A stretch of 64,000 bases of DNA from Leisingera sp. ANG59 (GTDB lineage Bacteria > Pseudomonadota > Alphaproteobacteria > Rhodobacterales > Rhodobacteraceae): positions 116,256-180,255 of the forward strand of contig NZ_WLCM01000007.1 in NCBI RefSeq assembly GCF_013317235.1. The letters run 5' to 3'. A model generated the notes under the pieces. The model did not search any database, was not told where the DNA came from, and saw only the letters and a program-made list of their open reading frames with translations. Shown here one piece after another: positions 56,282 through 64,000 of the stretch; position 1 is the first letter of the stretch, and the number at the start of each line of letters is the position of its first letter. The position numbers were made by a program, and so were the translations under genes.

Positions 56282-57919
56282 TTAGTTGCCGGCGCTTTCC
56301 ATCTTGCGGTGTGCGATCACCTCTTCCAGCCAGCCCAGCTTCATCTCCGGGACGGAGCTGAGCAGCAGGTCGGTGTAATCGTCAAACGGCGGGCTCAGCA
56401 CTTTGGACTTGCCGCCGTAGCGCTGCACCTTGCCCTGGTACATCACCGCGATGTTGTCGGAGATGGCGCGCACAGTCGCCAGATCGTGGGTGATGAACAG
56501 ATAGGCCACATCCTCGATCTTCTGCAGATCCAGCAGAAGTTTCAGGATGCCGTCCGCCACCAGCGGATCCAGCGCCGAGGTGACCTCGTCACAGATGATC
56601 ATCTTGGGCTTGGCCGCCAGCGAGCGGGCGATGCACACACGCTGCTTCTGGCCGCCCGAAAGCTCCGCCGGATAGCGGTCGATGAACTTCTCGCCCAGCT
56701 CGATCTCGTCCAGCAGTTCGATGATCCGCTTCTTCTTCTCCGCGCCGCGCATGCCGAAGTAGAACTCCAGCGGGCGGCCGATGATGGTTCCGACGGTCTG
56801 GCGCGGGTTCATCGCTACGTCCGCCATCTGGTAGATCATCTGCAGCTCGCGCAGGTCCTCGCGGGTGCGGCCCTTGAGGTCCGGGGAGAGTTTGCGGCCG
56901 GCAAATTCGATCTCGCCCTCGCGCGGCGGCAGAAGGCCGGTGATCACGCGGGCGAGGGTGGATTTGCCGGAGCCGGATTCACCCACCACCGCCAGTGTCT
57001 GGCCGGGATACAGATCGACGTTCACATTGTGCAGCACGTCGAACTGGGTGCCTTTGTAGCGCGCGGTGATGTTGCGCACGCTCAGCACCGGCTCTTCGGT
57101 GGGGGCCTTCTCCTCATGCTCGATGGAGCGGACCGAGACCAGCGCCTTGGTGTACTCCTCCTGCGGGTTGTTGATGATCTGGTCAACATGGCCGTACTCA
57201 ACGGTGTTGCCCATCTTCAGCACCATGATGTCGTCGCTCACCTGCGCCACAACCGCCAGGTCGTGGGTGATGTAGAGCGCGGCAACGCCGGTGTCGCGGA
57301 TCGCTTCCTTGATCGCCATCAGCACGTCGATCTGAGTGGTCACGTCGAGCGCGGTTGTCGGCTCGTCGAACACCACCAGATCCGGCTCCGGGCACAGCGC
57401 CAGCGCGGTCATGCAGCGCTGCAGCTGGCCGCCCGACACCTGGTGCGGGTAGCGCTCGCCGATGTTGTCCGGATCCGGCAGGCCCAGTTTGGCAAACAGG
57501 GTGCGGGCGCGGGCCTCGGCTTCCTTGCGGGAGAACTTCTTCTGCTCCACCGCCGCCTCGACTACCTGGTCCATGATCTTCTTGGCAGGGTTGAAGGAGG
57601 CCGCCGCCGATTGCGACACATAGGTCACCTCGGCGCCGCGCAGTTTGCGGATGTCCTTGTGGTTGCCCTTCAGGATATCGCGCCCGTTGACCCAGACCTC
57701 GCCGCCGGTGATCTTCACGCCGCCGCGGCCATAGGCCATGGACGCGAGCCCGATGGTGGACTTGCCGGCACCGGATTCACCGATCAGGCCCAAGACCTTG
57801 CCGGGCGCGAGGTCAAAGCTGACCCCGTGCACGATCTCGATGTCGCGGGGGCGTTCGCCCGGCGGGTAGATGGTCGCGCCGATTTTCAGGTCGCGGACTT
57901 TCAACAGGGTATCGCTCAT
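56282..57919 (-). CDS. dipeptide/oligopeptide ABC transporter, fused double ATPase
   Basis: A 545-aa fusion of two ABC ATPases corresponding to DppD and DppF. The first has Walker A IGESGAGKST and signature VSGGQLQRCMTALAL. The second has VGESGSGKST and LSGGQKQRVCIARSLA, with Walker B motifs VVFDEPTTALD and IICDEVTSALD. It powers import through the two permeases encoded just upstream. The start overlaps the permease stop by four bases. Fused ATPases of this type are common in alphaproteobacteria. Confidence 0.93.
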   Translation of the reverse strand: MSDTLLKVRDLKIGATIYPPGERPRDIEIVHGVSFDLAPGKVLGLIGESGAGKSTIGLASMAYGRGGVKITGGEVWVNGRDILKGNHKDIRKLRGAEVTYVSQSAAASFNPAKKIMDQVVEAAVEQKKFSRKEAEARARTLFAKLGLPDPDNIGERYPHQVSGGQLQRCMTALALCPEPDLVVFDEPTTALDVTTQIDVLMAIKEAIRDTGVAALYITHDLAVVAQVSDDIMVLKMGNTVEYGHVDQIINNPQEEYTKALVSVRSIEHEEKAPTEEPVLSVRNITARYKGTQFDVLHNVNVDLYPGQTLAVVGESGSGKSTLARVITGLLPPREGEIEFAGRKLSPDLKGRTREDLRELQMIYQMADVAMNPRQTVGTIIGRPLEFYFGMRGAEKKKRIIELLDEIELGEKFIDRYPAELSGGQKQRVCIARSLAAKPKMIICDEVTSALDPLVADGILKLLLDLQKIEDVAYLFITHDLATVRAISDNIAVMYQGKVQRYGGKSKVLSPPFDDYTDLLLSSVPEMKLGWLEEVIAHRKMESAGN

Positions 57920-58731
57920 CCGCGGCCTCCTTTCAGCGATGTGGTCCGGTTCAGCACCCAGTCAGCCACCAGGTTGACCGAGATCGCCAGCGTTGCGATG
58001 GCAAAGGCCGGGATCAGCGCGGCAGGAATGCCGTAGACGATGCCTTCCTTGTTCTCCTTCACGATGCCGCCCCAGTCAGCTTCAGGCGGCTGCACGCCCA
58101 GGCCCAGGAAGGACAGGGTGGAGACAAACAGAACCGCAAAGATGAAGCGCAGGCCCATCTCCGCGATCAGGGGTGACAGTGCGTTGGGCAGAATCTCGCG
58201 GAAGATGATCCATGCGGTTTTCTCGCCGCGCAGGCGGGCCGCCTCGACGTAGTCCATGACCTCGATGTCAACCGCGACGGCACGGGCCAGGCGGTAGACG
58301 CGGGTGGCGTCCAGGAGGCCCATCACCAGGATCAGCATCGGAATGGTGACCGGCGCAACCGACAGCACCACGAGGGCGAAGATCAGCGTTGGGATCGACA
58401 TCACCAGGTCGACAAAGCGCGACAGCGCCTGATCGATCCAGCCGCCCATCACCGCGGCAAAGAAGCCGAGGACGGAACCCAGGGTGAAGGACAGAACGGT
58501 TGCTGCGGTGGCGATGAAGATGGTGGTGCGGCCGCCATAGATCATCCGGCTGAGGAGGTCGCGGCCGATGTTGTCGGTGCCCAGCAGATAGTCTGCGCTG
58601 GAGGGCTCCCACACATCGCCGACCACTTCGCCGACGCCGTAGGGGGCCAGCAGCGGCGCAAAGATGGCGCCGAGGAAGTAGAGGGCAGTAAAGAACAGCC
58701 CGATGAGTGCGGAAATGGGGATATTCTTCAT
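57916..58731 (-). CDS. dipeptide-type ABC transporter permease (DppC-like)
   Basis: A 271-aa inner-membrane subunit with about six helices. The cytoplasmic EAA loop reads DYVEAARLRGEKTAWIIFRE and ends in ILPNALSPL, typical of DppC/OppC. It pairs with the DppB-like permease. The gene overlaps both neighbours by four bases, so the operon is translationally coupled. The substrate is not defined by sequence. Confidence 0.92.
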   Translation of the reverse strand: MKNIPISALIGLFFTALYFLGAIFAPLLAPYGVGEVVGDVWEPSSADYLLGTDNIGRDLLSRMIYGGRTTIFIATAATVLSFTLGSVLGFFAAVMGGWIDQALSRFVDLVMSIPTLIFALVVLSVAPVTIPMLILVMGLLDATRVYRLARAVAVDIEVMDYVEAARLRGEKTAWIIFREILPNALSPLIAEMGLRFIFAVLFVSTLSFLGLGVQPPEADWGGIVKENKEGIVYGIPAALIPAFAIATLAISVNLVADWVLNRTTSLKGGRG

Positions 58732-59684
58732 TTCGGATGCCTCAGGCGCGGGTTGCTCAGGATGGCGACGATATCGGCGATCATGTTGAGGCCGATATAG
58801 ACGGCGGCAAAGATCAGGCCGCAGGCCTGCACAACAGGCACGTCACGCTTGGACACGTGGTCAACCAGATACTGGCCCATGCCGGGGTAGACGAAGACCA
58901 CCTCGATCACCACGACGCCGACCACCAGATAGGCGAGGTTCAGCATCACCACGTTGACGATTGGTGCAATCGCGTTGGGAAAGGCATGGCGGTAGATCAC
59001 CTGAAAGGCGTTGAGGCCCTTGAGCTCGGCTGTTTCGATATAGGCCGACTGCATCACGTTGAGGATCGCGGCGCGGGTCATCCGCATCATGTGGGCCAGA
59101 ACAACCAGCGTCAGCACGGCAATCGGCAGCGCGATGGCGTTCAGCTTCTCAAACAGGCTCATGTTGTCGTTGACCATGGCCACCGAGGGGAACCAGCGCA
59201 GCTGCACCGCGATGAAGTACATCAGGACGTAACCGATCAGGAACTCGGGGATCGAGATCGAGGCCAGGGTAACGGCCGAGATCGTCTTGTCGGGCCAGCG
59301 GTCCTTGAACCGGACGGCAAGCAGGCCCAGGAAGATTGCCAGCGGAACCGCGACCACGGCAGCCCAGAAGGCGAGGAACAGGGTGTTCCAGAAACGGCTG
59401 CTAAGAGCCTGGGCAATATCCTGGCCGCTGGTCAGCGCGGTGCCAAGATCGCCCTGCATGGCGCCGAAGAGCCAGGCAATATAGCGTTCTACAGGAGGAT
59501 CGTTCACGCCCAGCTCAGCCCGCAGGTTGGCCAGTGCCTCCGGCGTTGCCGATTGCCCCAGAATCGATTGGGCAACATCGCCGGGCAGAACGATAGTGCC
59601 GGCGAAGATCACGATTGAGATGAGCAACAAAAGAAGGAGGCTCAGCGCAATGCGCTGAGCCAGGAGTTTTACGATCGGAGACAT
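58728..59684 (-). CDS. dipeptide-type ABC transporter permease (DppB-like)
   Basis: A 318-aa inner-membrane subunit with about six helices. The N-terminus RIALSLLLLLLISIVIF and the EAA loop AYIETAELKGLNAFQVIYRH followed by FPNAIAPIV are typical of DppB/OppB. It forms the translocation path with the DppC-like protein. The ATG at 59684 lies one base after the stop of the substrate-binding-protein gene, so the two are tightly linked. Confidence 0.92.
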   Translation of the reverse strand: MSPIVKLLAQRIALSLLLLLLISIVIFAGTIVLPGDVAQSILGQSATPEALANLRAELGVNDPPVERYIAWLFGAMQGDLGTALTSGQDIAQALSSRFWNTLFLAFWAAVVAVPLAIFLGLLAVRFKDRWPDKTISAVTLASISIPEFLIGYVLMYFIAVQLRWFPSVAMVNDNMSLFEKLNAIALPIAVLTLVVLAHMMRMTRAAILNVMQSAYIETAELKGLNAFQVIYRHAFPNAIAPIVNVVMLNLAYLVVGVVVIEVVFVYPGMGQYLVDHVSKRDVPVVQACGLIFAAVYIGLNMIADIVAILSNPRLRHPK

Positions 59685-59685
59685 A

Positions 59686-61269
59686 TTAGGCTTTGACCCA
59701 CAGCTTGCTGGCCGCATAGCCGTTCATCAGAACCTGGCCCGGGATGCCTTCAACAAAGCCGTCGACCTTGTCGGTGGTCGCTTCGACGAAGTCGTTGAAC
59801 ATCGGGCAGATCAGGCCGCCCTCGTCACGCAGGATGGTCGACATGTCGGCATACATCTGCGTCCGCTTGGCAACGTCCAGCTCGCCGCGCGCGGCCACCA
59901 GCATCTGGTCGAACTGCTCGTTGTTGAAGCGGGTGTCGTTCCAGTCCGCGGTGGACAGGTAGGCGGTGGTGAACATCTGGTCCTGGGTCGGACGGCCGCC
60001 CCAGTAGCTGGTGCAGAACGGCTTGGCGTTCCAGACTTCCGACCAGTAGCCGTCGTTCGGCTCGCGCTTGACGTCCAGCTGGATGCCGGCGCTGGACAGC
60101 GACTGCTGGAACAGCGCGGAGGCATCCGGCGCGCCCGGGAAGGAGTTGTCCGAGGTGCGCAGCAGGATGGCGCCGTCGTGGCCTGCCTTCTTCATGTGGT
60201 GCATCGCCTTGTCCGGGTCGAACTGGCGCTGTTCCAGCTCGGTGTACATCGGATAGGAGGCGTTGATCGGGGTGTCGTTGCCGACGGTGCCGTAGCCGTT
60301 CAGGATCTTGTCGACCATTTCCTGGCGGTTGATGCCGTATTTCAGCGCCAGGCGCACGTCGTTGTTGTCAAACGGCGCGGTGTTGCAATGCATGATGAAC
60401 ACGTAGTGGCCGGCCGCTGAGGTCGAGTGCACGGTGATGTTCGGCGCACGGTCCACCAGTTTCGCGGTGCGCGGCGGCACCCGGTCGATCACGTCCACCT
60501 GGCCGGACTGCAGCGCCGCGACGCGGGCGGTGTCGTCGTTGATGACGATGATTTCCACGGTATCCGCGTTGCCCAGATCGCCCCAGTAGTTCGGGTTCTT
60601 CTCGGCCACGAAGCGCACGCCCATGTCGGCGGATTTGATGATGTAGGGGCCGGTGCCGATCGGCGCCGCCGGATCGTCATTGCCGCCGTTCGGCTGGATG
60701 ATCAGGTGGTAGTCGGCCAGCAGGTAGGGCAGGTCGGCGTTCGGGCTGTCCAGTTCAAAGACAACGCTGTCGCCGTCTGCGCGCACGTCCTTGATGCCGC
60801 GCATGATGCCCAGAGCGCCGGACTTGGTGTCTTCGCCGCTGTGGCGCTCCATGGTCTTGACCACGTCGTCGGCAGTGACGCTCTGGCCGTTCGAGTAGGT
60901 CACGCCGGAGCGCAGCTTGAAGGTCCAGGTCTTGGCGTCGGCAGAGGCTTCATAGCTCTCGGCCAGCTTGCCCTCGATGCCGCCGTCGTCGGCCAGTTCG
61001 ACCAGGGTTTCACCCCACAGGCGGGTGACCATCAGGCCAACGGTGTTGGTGACCAGCGCCGGGTCCAGGCTGTCGGTGGTGGAGCCGCCCTGCAGGCCGA
61101 GGCGGATGGTGCCGCCTTTCTGCGGGCCGGCCGCCTTGGCGGCGGTGGACAGCAGCAGGTTTGCGGATACTGCGGTGAAGCCCAGTGCGGCGGCCTTGCC
61201 CAGGAAGTCACGGCGCGACAGCTTGCCTGCCGCGGCCTGGCTGGCCAGATACTGCATATGACGATTCAT
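59686..61269 (-). CDS. peptide/opine-type ABC transporter substrate-binding protein, Tat-exported
   Basis: A 527-aa periplasmic solute-binding protein of the SBP_bac_5 family. The N-terminus contains a twin-arginine motif SRRDFLGK (Arg19-Arg20) and a hydrophobic stretch ending STAAKA, so export by the Tat pathway is expected. The body shows the family pattern (LAESYEASADAKTWTFKLR, GVTYSNGQSVTADDVVKTM). It captures the ligand for the three downstream transport genes. The ligand is likely a peptide or related amine compound. GGGAG lies upstream of the ATG. The upstream region 61270-61688 holds no supported gene. Confidence 0.92.
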   Translation of the reverse strand: MNRHMQYLASQAAAGKLSRRDFLGKAAALGFTAVSANLLLSTAAKAAGPQKGGTIRLGLQGGSTTDSLDPALVTNTVGLMVTRLWGETLVELADDGGIEGKLAESYEASADAKTWTFKLRSGVTYSNGQSVTADDVVKTMERHSGEDTKSGALGIMRGIKDVRADGDSVVFELDSPNADLPYLLADYHLIIQPNGGNDDPAAPIGTGPYIIKSADMGVRFVAEKNPNYWGDLGNADTVEIIVINDDTARVAALQSGQVDVIDRVPPRTAKLVDRAPNITVHSTSAAGHYVFIMHCNTAPFDNNDVRLALKYGINRQEMVDKILNGYGTVGNDTPINASYPMYTELEQRQFDPDKAMHHMKKAGHDGAILLRTSDNSFPGAPDASALFQQSLSSAGIQLDVKREPNDGYWSEVWNAKPFCTSYWGGRPTQDQMFTTAYLSTADWNDTRFNNEQFDQMLVAARGELDVAKRTQMYADMSTILRDEGGLICPMFNDFVEATTDKVDGFVEGIPGQVLMNGYAASKLWVKA

Positions 61270-61688
61270 TGAGATCTCCCGATTGGTTGCGGTGCTGATG
61301 GCACCTGTTTTTTGATTGGCGATTTAAGATTTGCGTATTTACCGCTAACTCGCAAGCGTTATTAGCTCCATGCCGGGGAAGCCCCCTTGTGCGGGCAGAA
61401 CTGCATGTGTCGCCTTTCTTGGTCAAGGTGCCGTTTTTTCGAAGTGGGCGCCTTGTAAAACAAAAAAAATACGGGAATGCGACAGGAAATATTCCTGCGG
61501 TGGTTTTGCGATTTTTTTCTGAATCTGACCGGTAAGCCGGGCAGGGCGGCCGGACGGGGAACAGAATCGATGCTTTCCGGTCTAAAAACGCCCCTTTCGC
61601 TGCCAGACAGGCCGGTTCGGCATCAGAGCCGGGTTAGGGAGGTGCAGGTCGTTTGAGGAACATCTGCGTACCGAAGGGCTGATCCGTG

Positions 61689-62135
61689 TCAGGCCTGTTC
61701 AGTGTCCATCCAGATGGTCACCGGGCCGTCATTCAGCAGCCGGACTTTCATGTCGGCGCCGAACTGTCCTTTTGCAGTTTTCAAACCCAGCGCCGCCAGC
61801 CGGCCGGAAAAGTATTCATACAGACGTTCACCCTCGGCGGGGGCGGCAGCGGTGGAGAAACCGGGCCGGTTGCCGCGCCTTGTGTCGGCCGCCAGGGTGA
61901 ACTGGCTGACCACCAGCACGCTGCCACCGGTATCCAGCACAGAGCGGTTCATCTTGCCGGCGTCATCCTTGAAGATCCGCATCTTGGATATTTTGGCGGC
62001 CAGCTGCTCGGCCTGCGCCTCGCTGTCGCCCGCCATGGCGCAGACCAGTACCAGCAGCCCGGGGCCGATTTCGCCGATCACCGCGCCGTCAACCGTGACC
62101 GAGGCCTCGCTGACCCGTTGAATAAGTGCCCGCAT
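61689..62135 (-). CDS. dtd: D-aminoacyl-tRNA deacylase
   Basis: A 148-aa proofreading enzyme that hydrolyses D-aminoacyl-tRNA in the cytosol. The N-terminus [20 protein letters not shown] is diagnostic. The active-site segments are [10 protein letters not shown] and [13 protein letters not shown] (GPVT). Length is normal for the family. ATG 62135 is chosen because the family begins there; longer in-frame starts are unrelated. It is divergent from hsp20 across about 200 bases. Confidence 0.96.
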   Translation of the reverse strand: MRALIQRVSEASVTVDGAVIGEIGPGLLVLVCAMAGDSEAQAEQLAAKISKMRIFKDDAGKMNRSVLDTGGSVLVVSQFTLAADTRRGNRPGFSTAAAPAEGERLYEYFSGRLAALGLKTAKGQFGADMKVRLLNDGPVTIWMDTEQA

Positions 62136-62331
62136 GTCTGCTCCCGTTCGTTGAAATGTCCCGGCTGTCCGGCCAGCCGCCGGCCGGGTCGCAACAGCTC
62201 TAGCCCGTTTGCCGCATGGGGGCGAGACAGGCGGCGAAATTTCCCGCCGCTGGCCCGGCTCTTGCGCCGGATCAAGGCAGGTCCGGCAGCGGGGAGGTAC
62301 AATGGGACGCAACAAGAAAGGAGGCTGAACT

Positions 62332-62751
62332 ATGGTAGAAAAAACCGAACATGGCGGCTTTTGGCCGTCGCTTTATGACCCGTTCCGCAGCTTTGGCGCG
62401 CGGCTTGCCGACTGGCTTACCCCGGCAACCGAGGCCTCCTCCGGCAAAGAGGCTTATGACATCGCCATGGAGCTCCCGGGCGTCGCGCTGGAGGATGTGG
62501 AGCTGACCGTGGACAACGGCGTGCTGACGATCCGCGGCGAAAAGAAGACCCAGTCCGAGAAGACGGGCGACACCTGGTATTTCAGCGAGCGCCAGTATGG
62601 CGCCTTCCGCCGGTCCTTCCGTCTGCCGGAAGATGCGGACGGGCAGGCGGCCTCGGCCCGGATGGAGGACGGCGTGCTGCACATTTCGGTGCCGAAACGG
62701 GCTCTGGAGCAGCCGGAGACCGCTCGCAGGATCGAAATCAGCAAGGGCTGA
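62332..62751 (+). CDS. small heat-shock protein, Hsp20 family
   Basis: A 139-aa alpha-crystallin-domain chaperone that holds unfolded proteins during stress. The domain spans about residues 40-135: [19 protein letters not shown], then [13 protein letters not shown] and the closing [13 protein letters not shown]. The C-terminal I-x-I/V-type tail is short (RRIEISKG). AAGGAGG precedes the ATG. I do not see a convincing heat-shock sigma-factor promoter or a ROSE-type thermometer in the 5' region. Confidence 0.92.
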   Translation: MVEKTEHGGFWPSLYDPFRSFGARLADWLTPATEASSGKEAYDIAMELPGVALEDVELTVDNGVLTIRGEKKTQSEKTGDTWYFSERQYGAFRRSFRLPEDADGQAASARMEDGVLHISVPKRALEQPETARRIEISKG

Positions 62752-62809
62752 CAGGGAGGCCGGCCAAGGGTTCCGGCTCAGAATCCGGGGAAAGGAACCG
62801 GCCGGTTCA

Positions 62810-62838
62810 GGAAGGGGGCGGCTGCGCCCCCTTCCGCT
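62810..62838. terminator. hairpin between hsp20 and the zinc-ribbon gene
   Basis: A perfect 11-bp stem (62810-62820 with 62825-62835) and 4-base loop followed on the plus strand by GCTTT. It sits between convergent genes and probably terminates hsp20 transcription. Confidence 0.6.
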
Positions 62839-62845
62839 TTGAGCG

Positions 62846-63967
62846 CTATTTCTGGCTTGCAATCAGGGCGATGCCAGCGCCGATCAGCAGAGCCAGCAGG
62901 ATTGCAAAAGCGATTTTCCAGACTGAGTAGGGCCGCTCGCCCTGGACCCGGCCGGACTGGCCGTTGACCACAAAGCGGTAGGTTTTGCCGCGGTATTTGT
63001 AGGCGGCCAGCCACACCGGCAGCAGGATGTGCTTGAAGGTCACCTCTGACATTTTGGTGTCGATATGTGCGATCCGCTGACGGTCGCCGCCGATGTCAAA
63101 GCGCACGTCGCGCTCGATCACCCGGTCCATCTTCCGCCCGGCCTCGGTGAAGCCTTCTTCGAGATCCACCGTGTAGGCCTCGGCCCGGAAGCCGGCCAGA
63201 TACTGCGGCTGATAGGGTTCCAGCTGCGCCAGGTCCCAGGGCTCCAGCGCCTCGGTGTATGTTTTGGGCAGGCTGCGGGAGGCCAGAACAAGGACATCGT
63301 CAAAGAACCGCTGCACCCGGCCCGAGGCGGGCGTCCAGCGCACCTTGGCGACCTGCCGGGTCCGGGTCTTGCCGTCCTGCTGGAAGGTTTCGGTGACATA
63401 ATAGACGGTGCCGCGCTGGCCGGTGTAGCTGCTGCGGGTCTGGGCGTCATAGGTCCAGTAAGGCACATAGATGCCGTGCATCCGCCGTCCCTTGCGGGCG
63501 TATTCCCTGAGGCCGTTCGGGGCAAACCACAGGCCGCCCAGCCAATCCGTCATCGCCTTGTGCGCGGCGCGTTCCTCCACCGCGAAGGGCAGCACGCCCT
63601 TGGGTTTGATATGCCGGTTCTCGCCGGTGCCGGTCACCACCGGCGTGGCGCAGAAGGGGCATTCCCTGGCGTGGGTGTCCGGGTCGAATTCCACCTGCGC
63701 GGCGCAGTTCGGGCAGGTGGAGACGCGGGTGACCTCGATCTCCGCCTCCGGCAGCTGCTCAGCCGCTGCCGCGCGGAAATCCAGCTCCTGCAGGGCGGTT
63801 CCTTTCCAGGGCCCGCTGCGGATGCTTTCGGTGTGGCCGCAATGGCCGCAGGTCAGCGTGCCGGAGGCGGGGTCATAGGTGTAGTCGGCACCGCATTGTT
63901 CGCAGGGGAAGCGGTGGGTTTCTTCTTCGGCGGCGGGCACAGTTTCAGCGGTCGGCGGCGGGGGCAT
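62846..63967 (-). CDS. zinc-ribbon membrane-anchored protein of unknown function
   Basis: A 373-aa protein. Two zinc ribbons occupy the N-terminal 110 residues: one in CEQCGADYTYD...CGHCG, one in CPNCAAQVEFD...CPFCATPV. The middle is rich in aromatic residues (YVPYWTYDAQTRSSYTGQRG, DLAQLEPYQPQYLAGF), and the C-terminus has one transmembrane helix (about 348-368). Relatives are often mis-annotated as primosomal protein N' or helicase, for which I see no motifs. ATG 63967 was used; a GTG two codons earlier is possible. It may extend further if a start outside the window is used. Confidence 0.8.
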   Translation of the reverse strand: MPPPPTAETVPAAEEETHRFPCEQCGADYTYDPASGTLTCGHCGHTESIRSGPWKGTALQELDFRAAAAEQLPEAEIEVTRVSTCPNCAAQVEFDPDTHARECPFCATPVVTGTGENRHIKPKGVLPFAVEERAAHKAMTDWLGGLWFAPNGLREYARKGRRMHGIYVPYWTYDAQTRSSYTGQRGTVYYVTETFQQDGKTRTRQVAKVRWTPASGRVQRFFDDVLVLASRSLPKTYTEALEPWDLAQLEPYQPQYLAGFRAEAYTVDLEEGFTEAGRKMDRVIERDVRFDIGGDRQRIAHIDTKMSEVTFKHILLPVWLAAYKYRGKTYRFVVNGQSGRVQGERPYSVWKIAFAILLALLIGAGIALIASQK

Positions 63968-64000
63968 CGTCACGGGGAGGGGAACCTGTCGGGCAATGTC

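Noticed and set aside
61270..61688. A gene or RNA in the gap upstream of the peptide-binding protein
   Set aside because: No frame with a credible start and composition, and no stable conserved structure. It contains AT-rich patches near 61310-61360 that are more likely promoter sequence for the transport operon.
62846..63967. Primosomal protein N' / helicase annotation
   Set aside because: No Walker A, DEAH box or other helicase motif is present. Only zinc ribbons and one membrane helix are seen.

Overview
The window is a 64 kb stretch of high-GC chromosomal DNA from an alphaproteobacterium. It is most likely a marine Rhodobacteraceae of the Roseobacter group (Leisingera/Phaeobacter/Ruegeria-like). 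The assignment is inferred from protein content and neighbourhoods: hflK-hflC-DUF2065 followed by a Deg protease, a SAM-II riboswitch in front of metZ, DUF1217 and DUF4453-type proteins, lysC next to ptsP, an anthraniloyl-CoA cluster and an alphaproteobacterial-type LexA box. I see no prophage, transposase, CRISPR array or replication origin. The region reads as ordinary chromosome with a few accessory blocks and some gene decay.

Layout. 1-8.5 kb: 3' end of rpiA, gor, the hflK-hflC-DUF2065 operon, a methyl-accepting chemotaxis protein inserted on the other strand, then a Deg/HtrA protease. 8.8-14.7 kb: a Crp/Fnr regulator, a peptidoglycan-binding lipoprotein, a truncated dnaE2 remnant behind an intact-looking SOS promoter, a 2Fe-2S ferredoxin with an FG-GAP protein, a five-repeat DUF1217 protein and a GNAT acetyltransferase. 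14.9-22.7 kb: housekeeping genes purD, xseA, yhhN (frameshifted into ftsY), ftsY, an EamA exporter, yciB and a GST. 22.8-31.3 kb: SAM-II riboswitch plus terminator and metZ, a HalD/BesD-like 2OG oxygenase with a divergent LysR regulator, folE2, a histone-H1-tailed phasin-like protein, trkH and lysC. 31.5-33.8 kb: ptsP.

33.9-41.1 kb is a compact catabolic operon. It comprises anthraniloyl-CoA monooxygenase/reductase, an SDR, a MarR regulator, an enoyl-CoA hydratase, an acyl-CoA dehydrogenase and an aryl-CoA ligase. Together these fit CoA-dependent 2-aminobenzoate degradation finished by beta-oxidation-like steps. A nested palindrome upstream is a candidate MarR operator.

41.1-47.0 kb (minus strand) is a nucleotide-sugar and glycosyltransferase operon: gmd, fcl, a ColD-like PLP 3-dehydratase with His in place of the catalytic Lys, two glycosyltransferase-type proteins and a sugar epimerase/reductase. 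It predicts a 6-deoxy or 3,6-dideoxy hexose such as fucose or colitose on a surface glycan. tRNA-Cys and tRNA-Gly flank a CbiX-like chelatase at 47-48.3 kb.

48.4-64 kb: an ABC exporter, an acyl-CoA synthetase, an HSL-family hydrolase, a short truncated secreted protein, an alkaline-phosphatase-superfamily enzyme, a DUF2182/DUF1326 pair of unknown function, a four-gene dipeptide-type ABC import operon, dtd, hsp20 and a zinc-ribbon membrane protein.

The strongest items for a second look are the SOS-promoter/dnaE2 remnant, the G7 frameshift joining yhhN to ftsY, the ColD-like His-for-Lys enzyme, the PhaM-like phasin/H1 protein and the DUF1326-DUF2182 pair. All function calls rest on reading motifs by eye; no database search was run.
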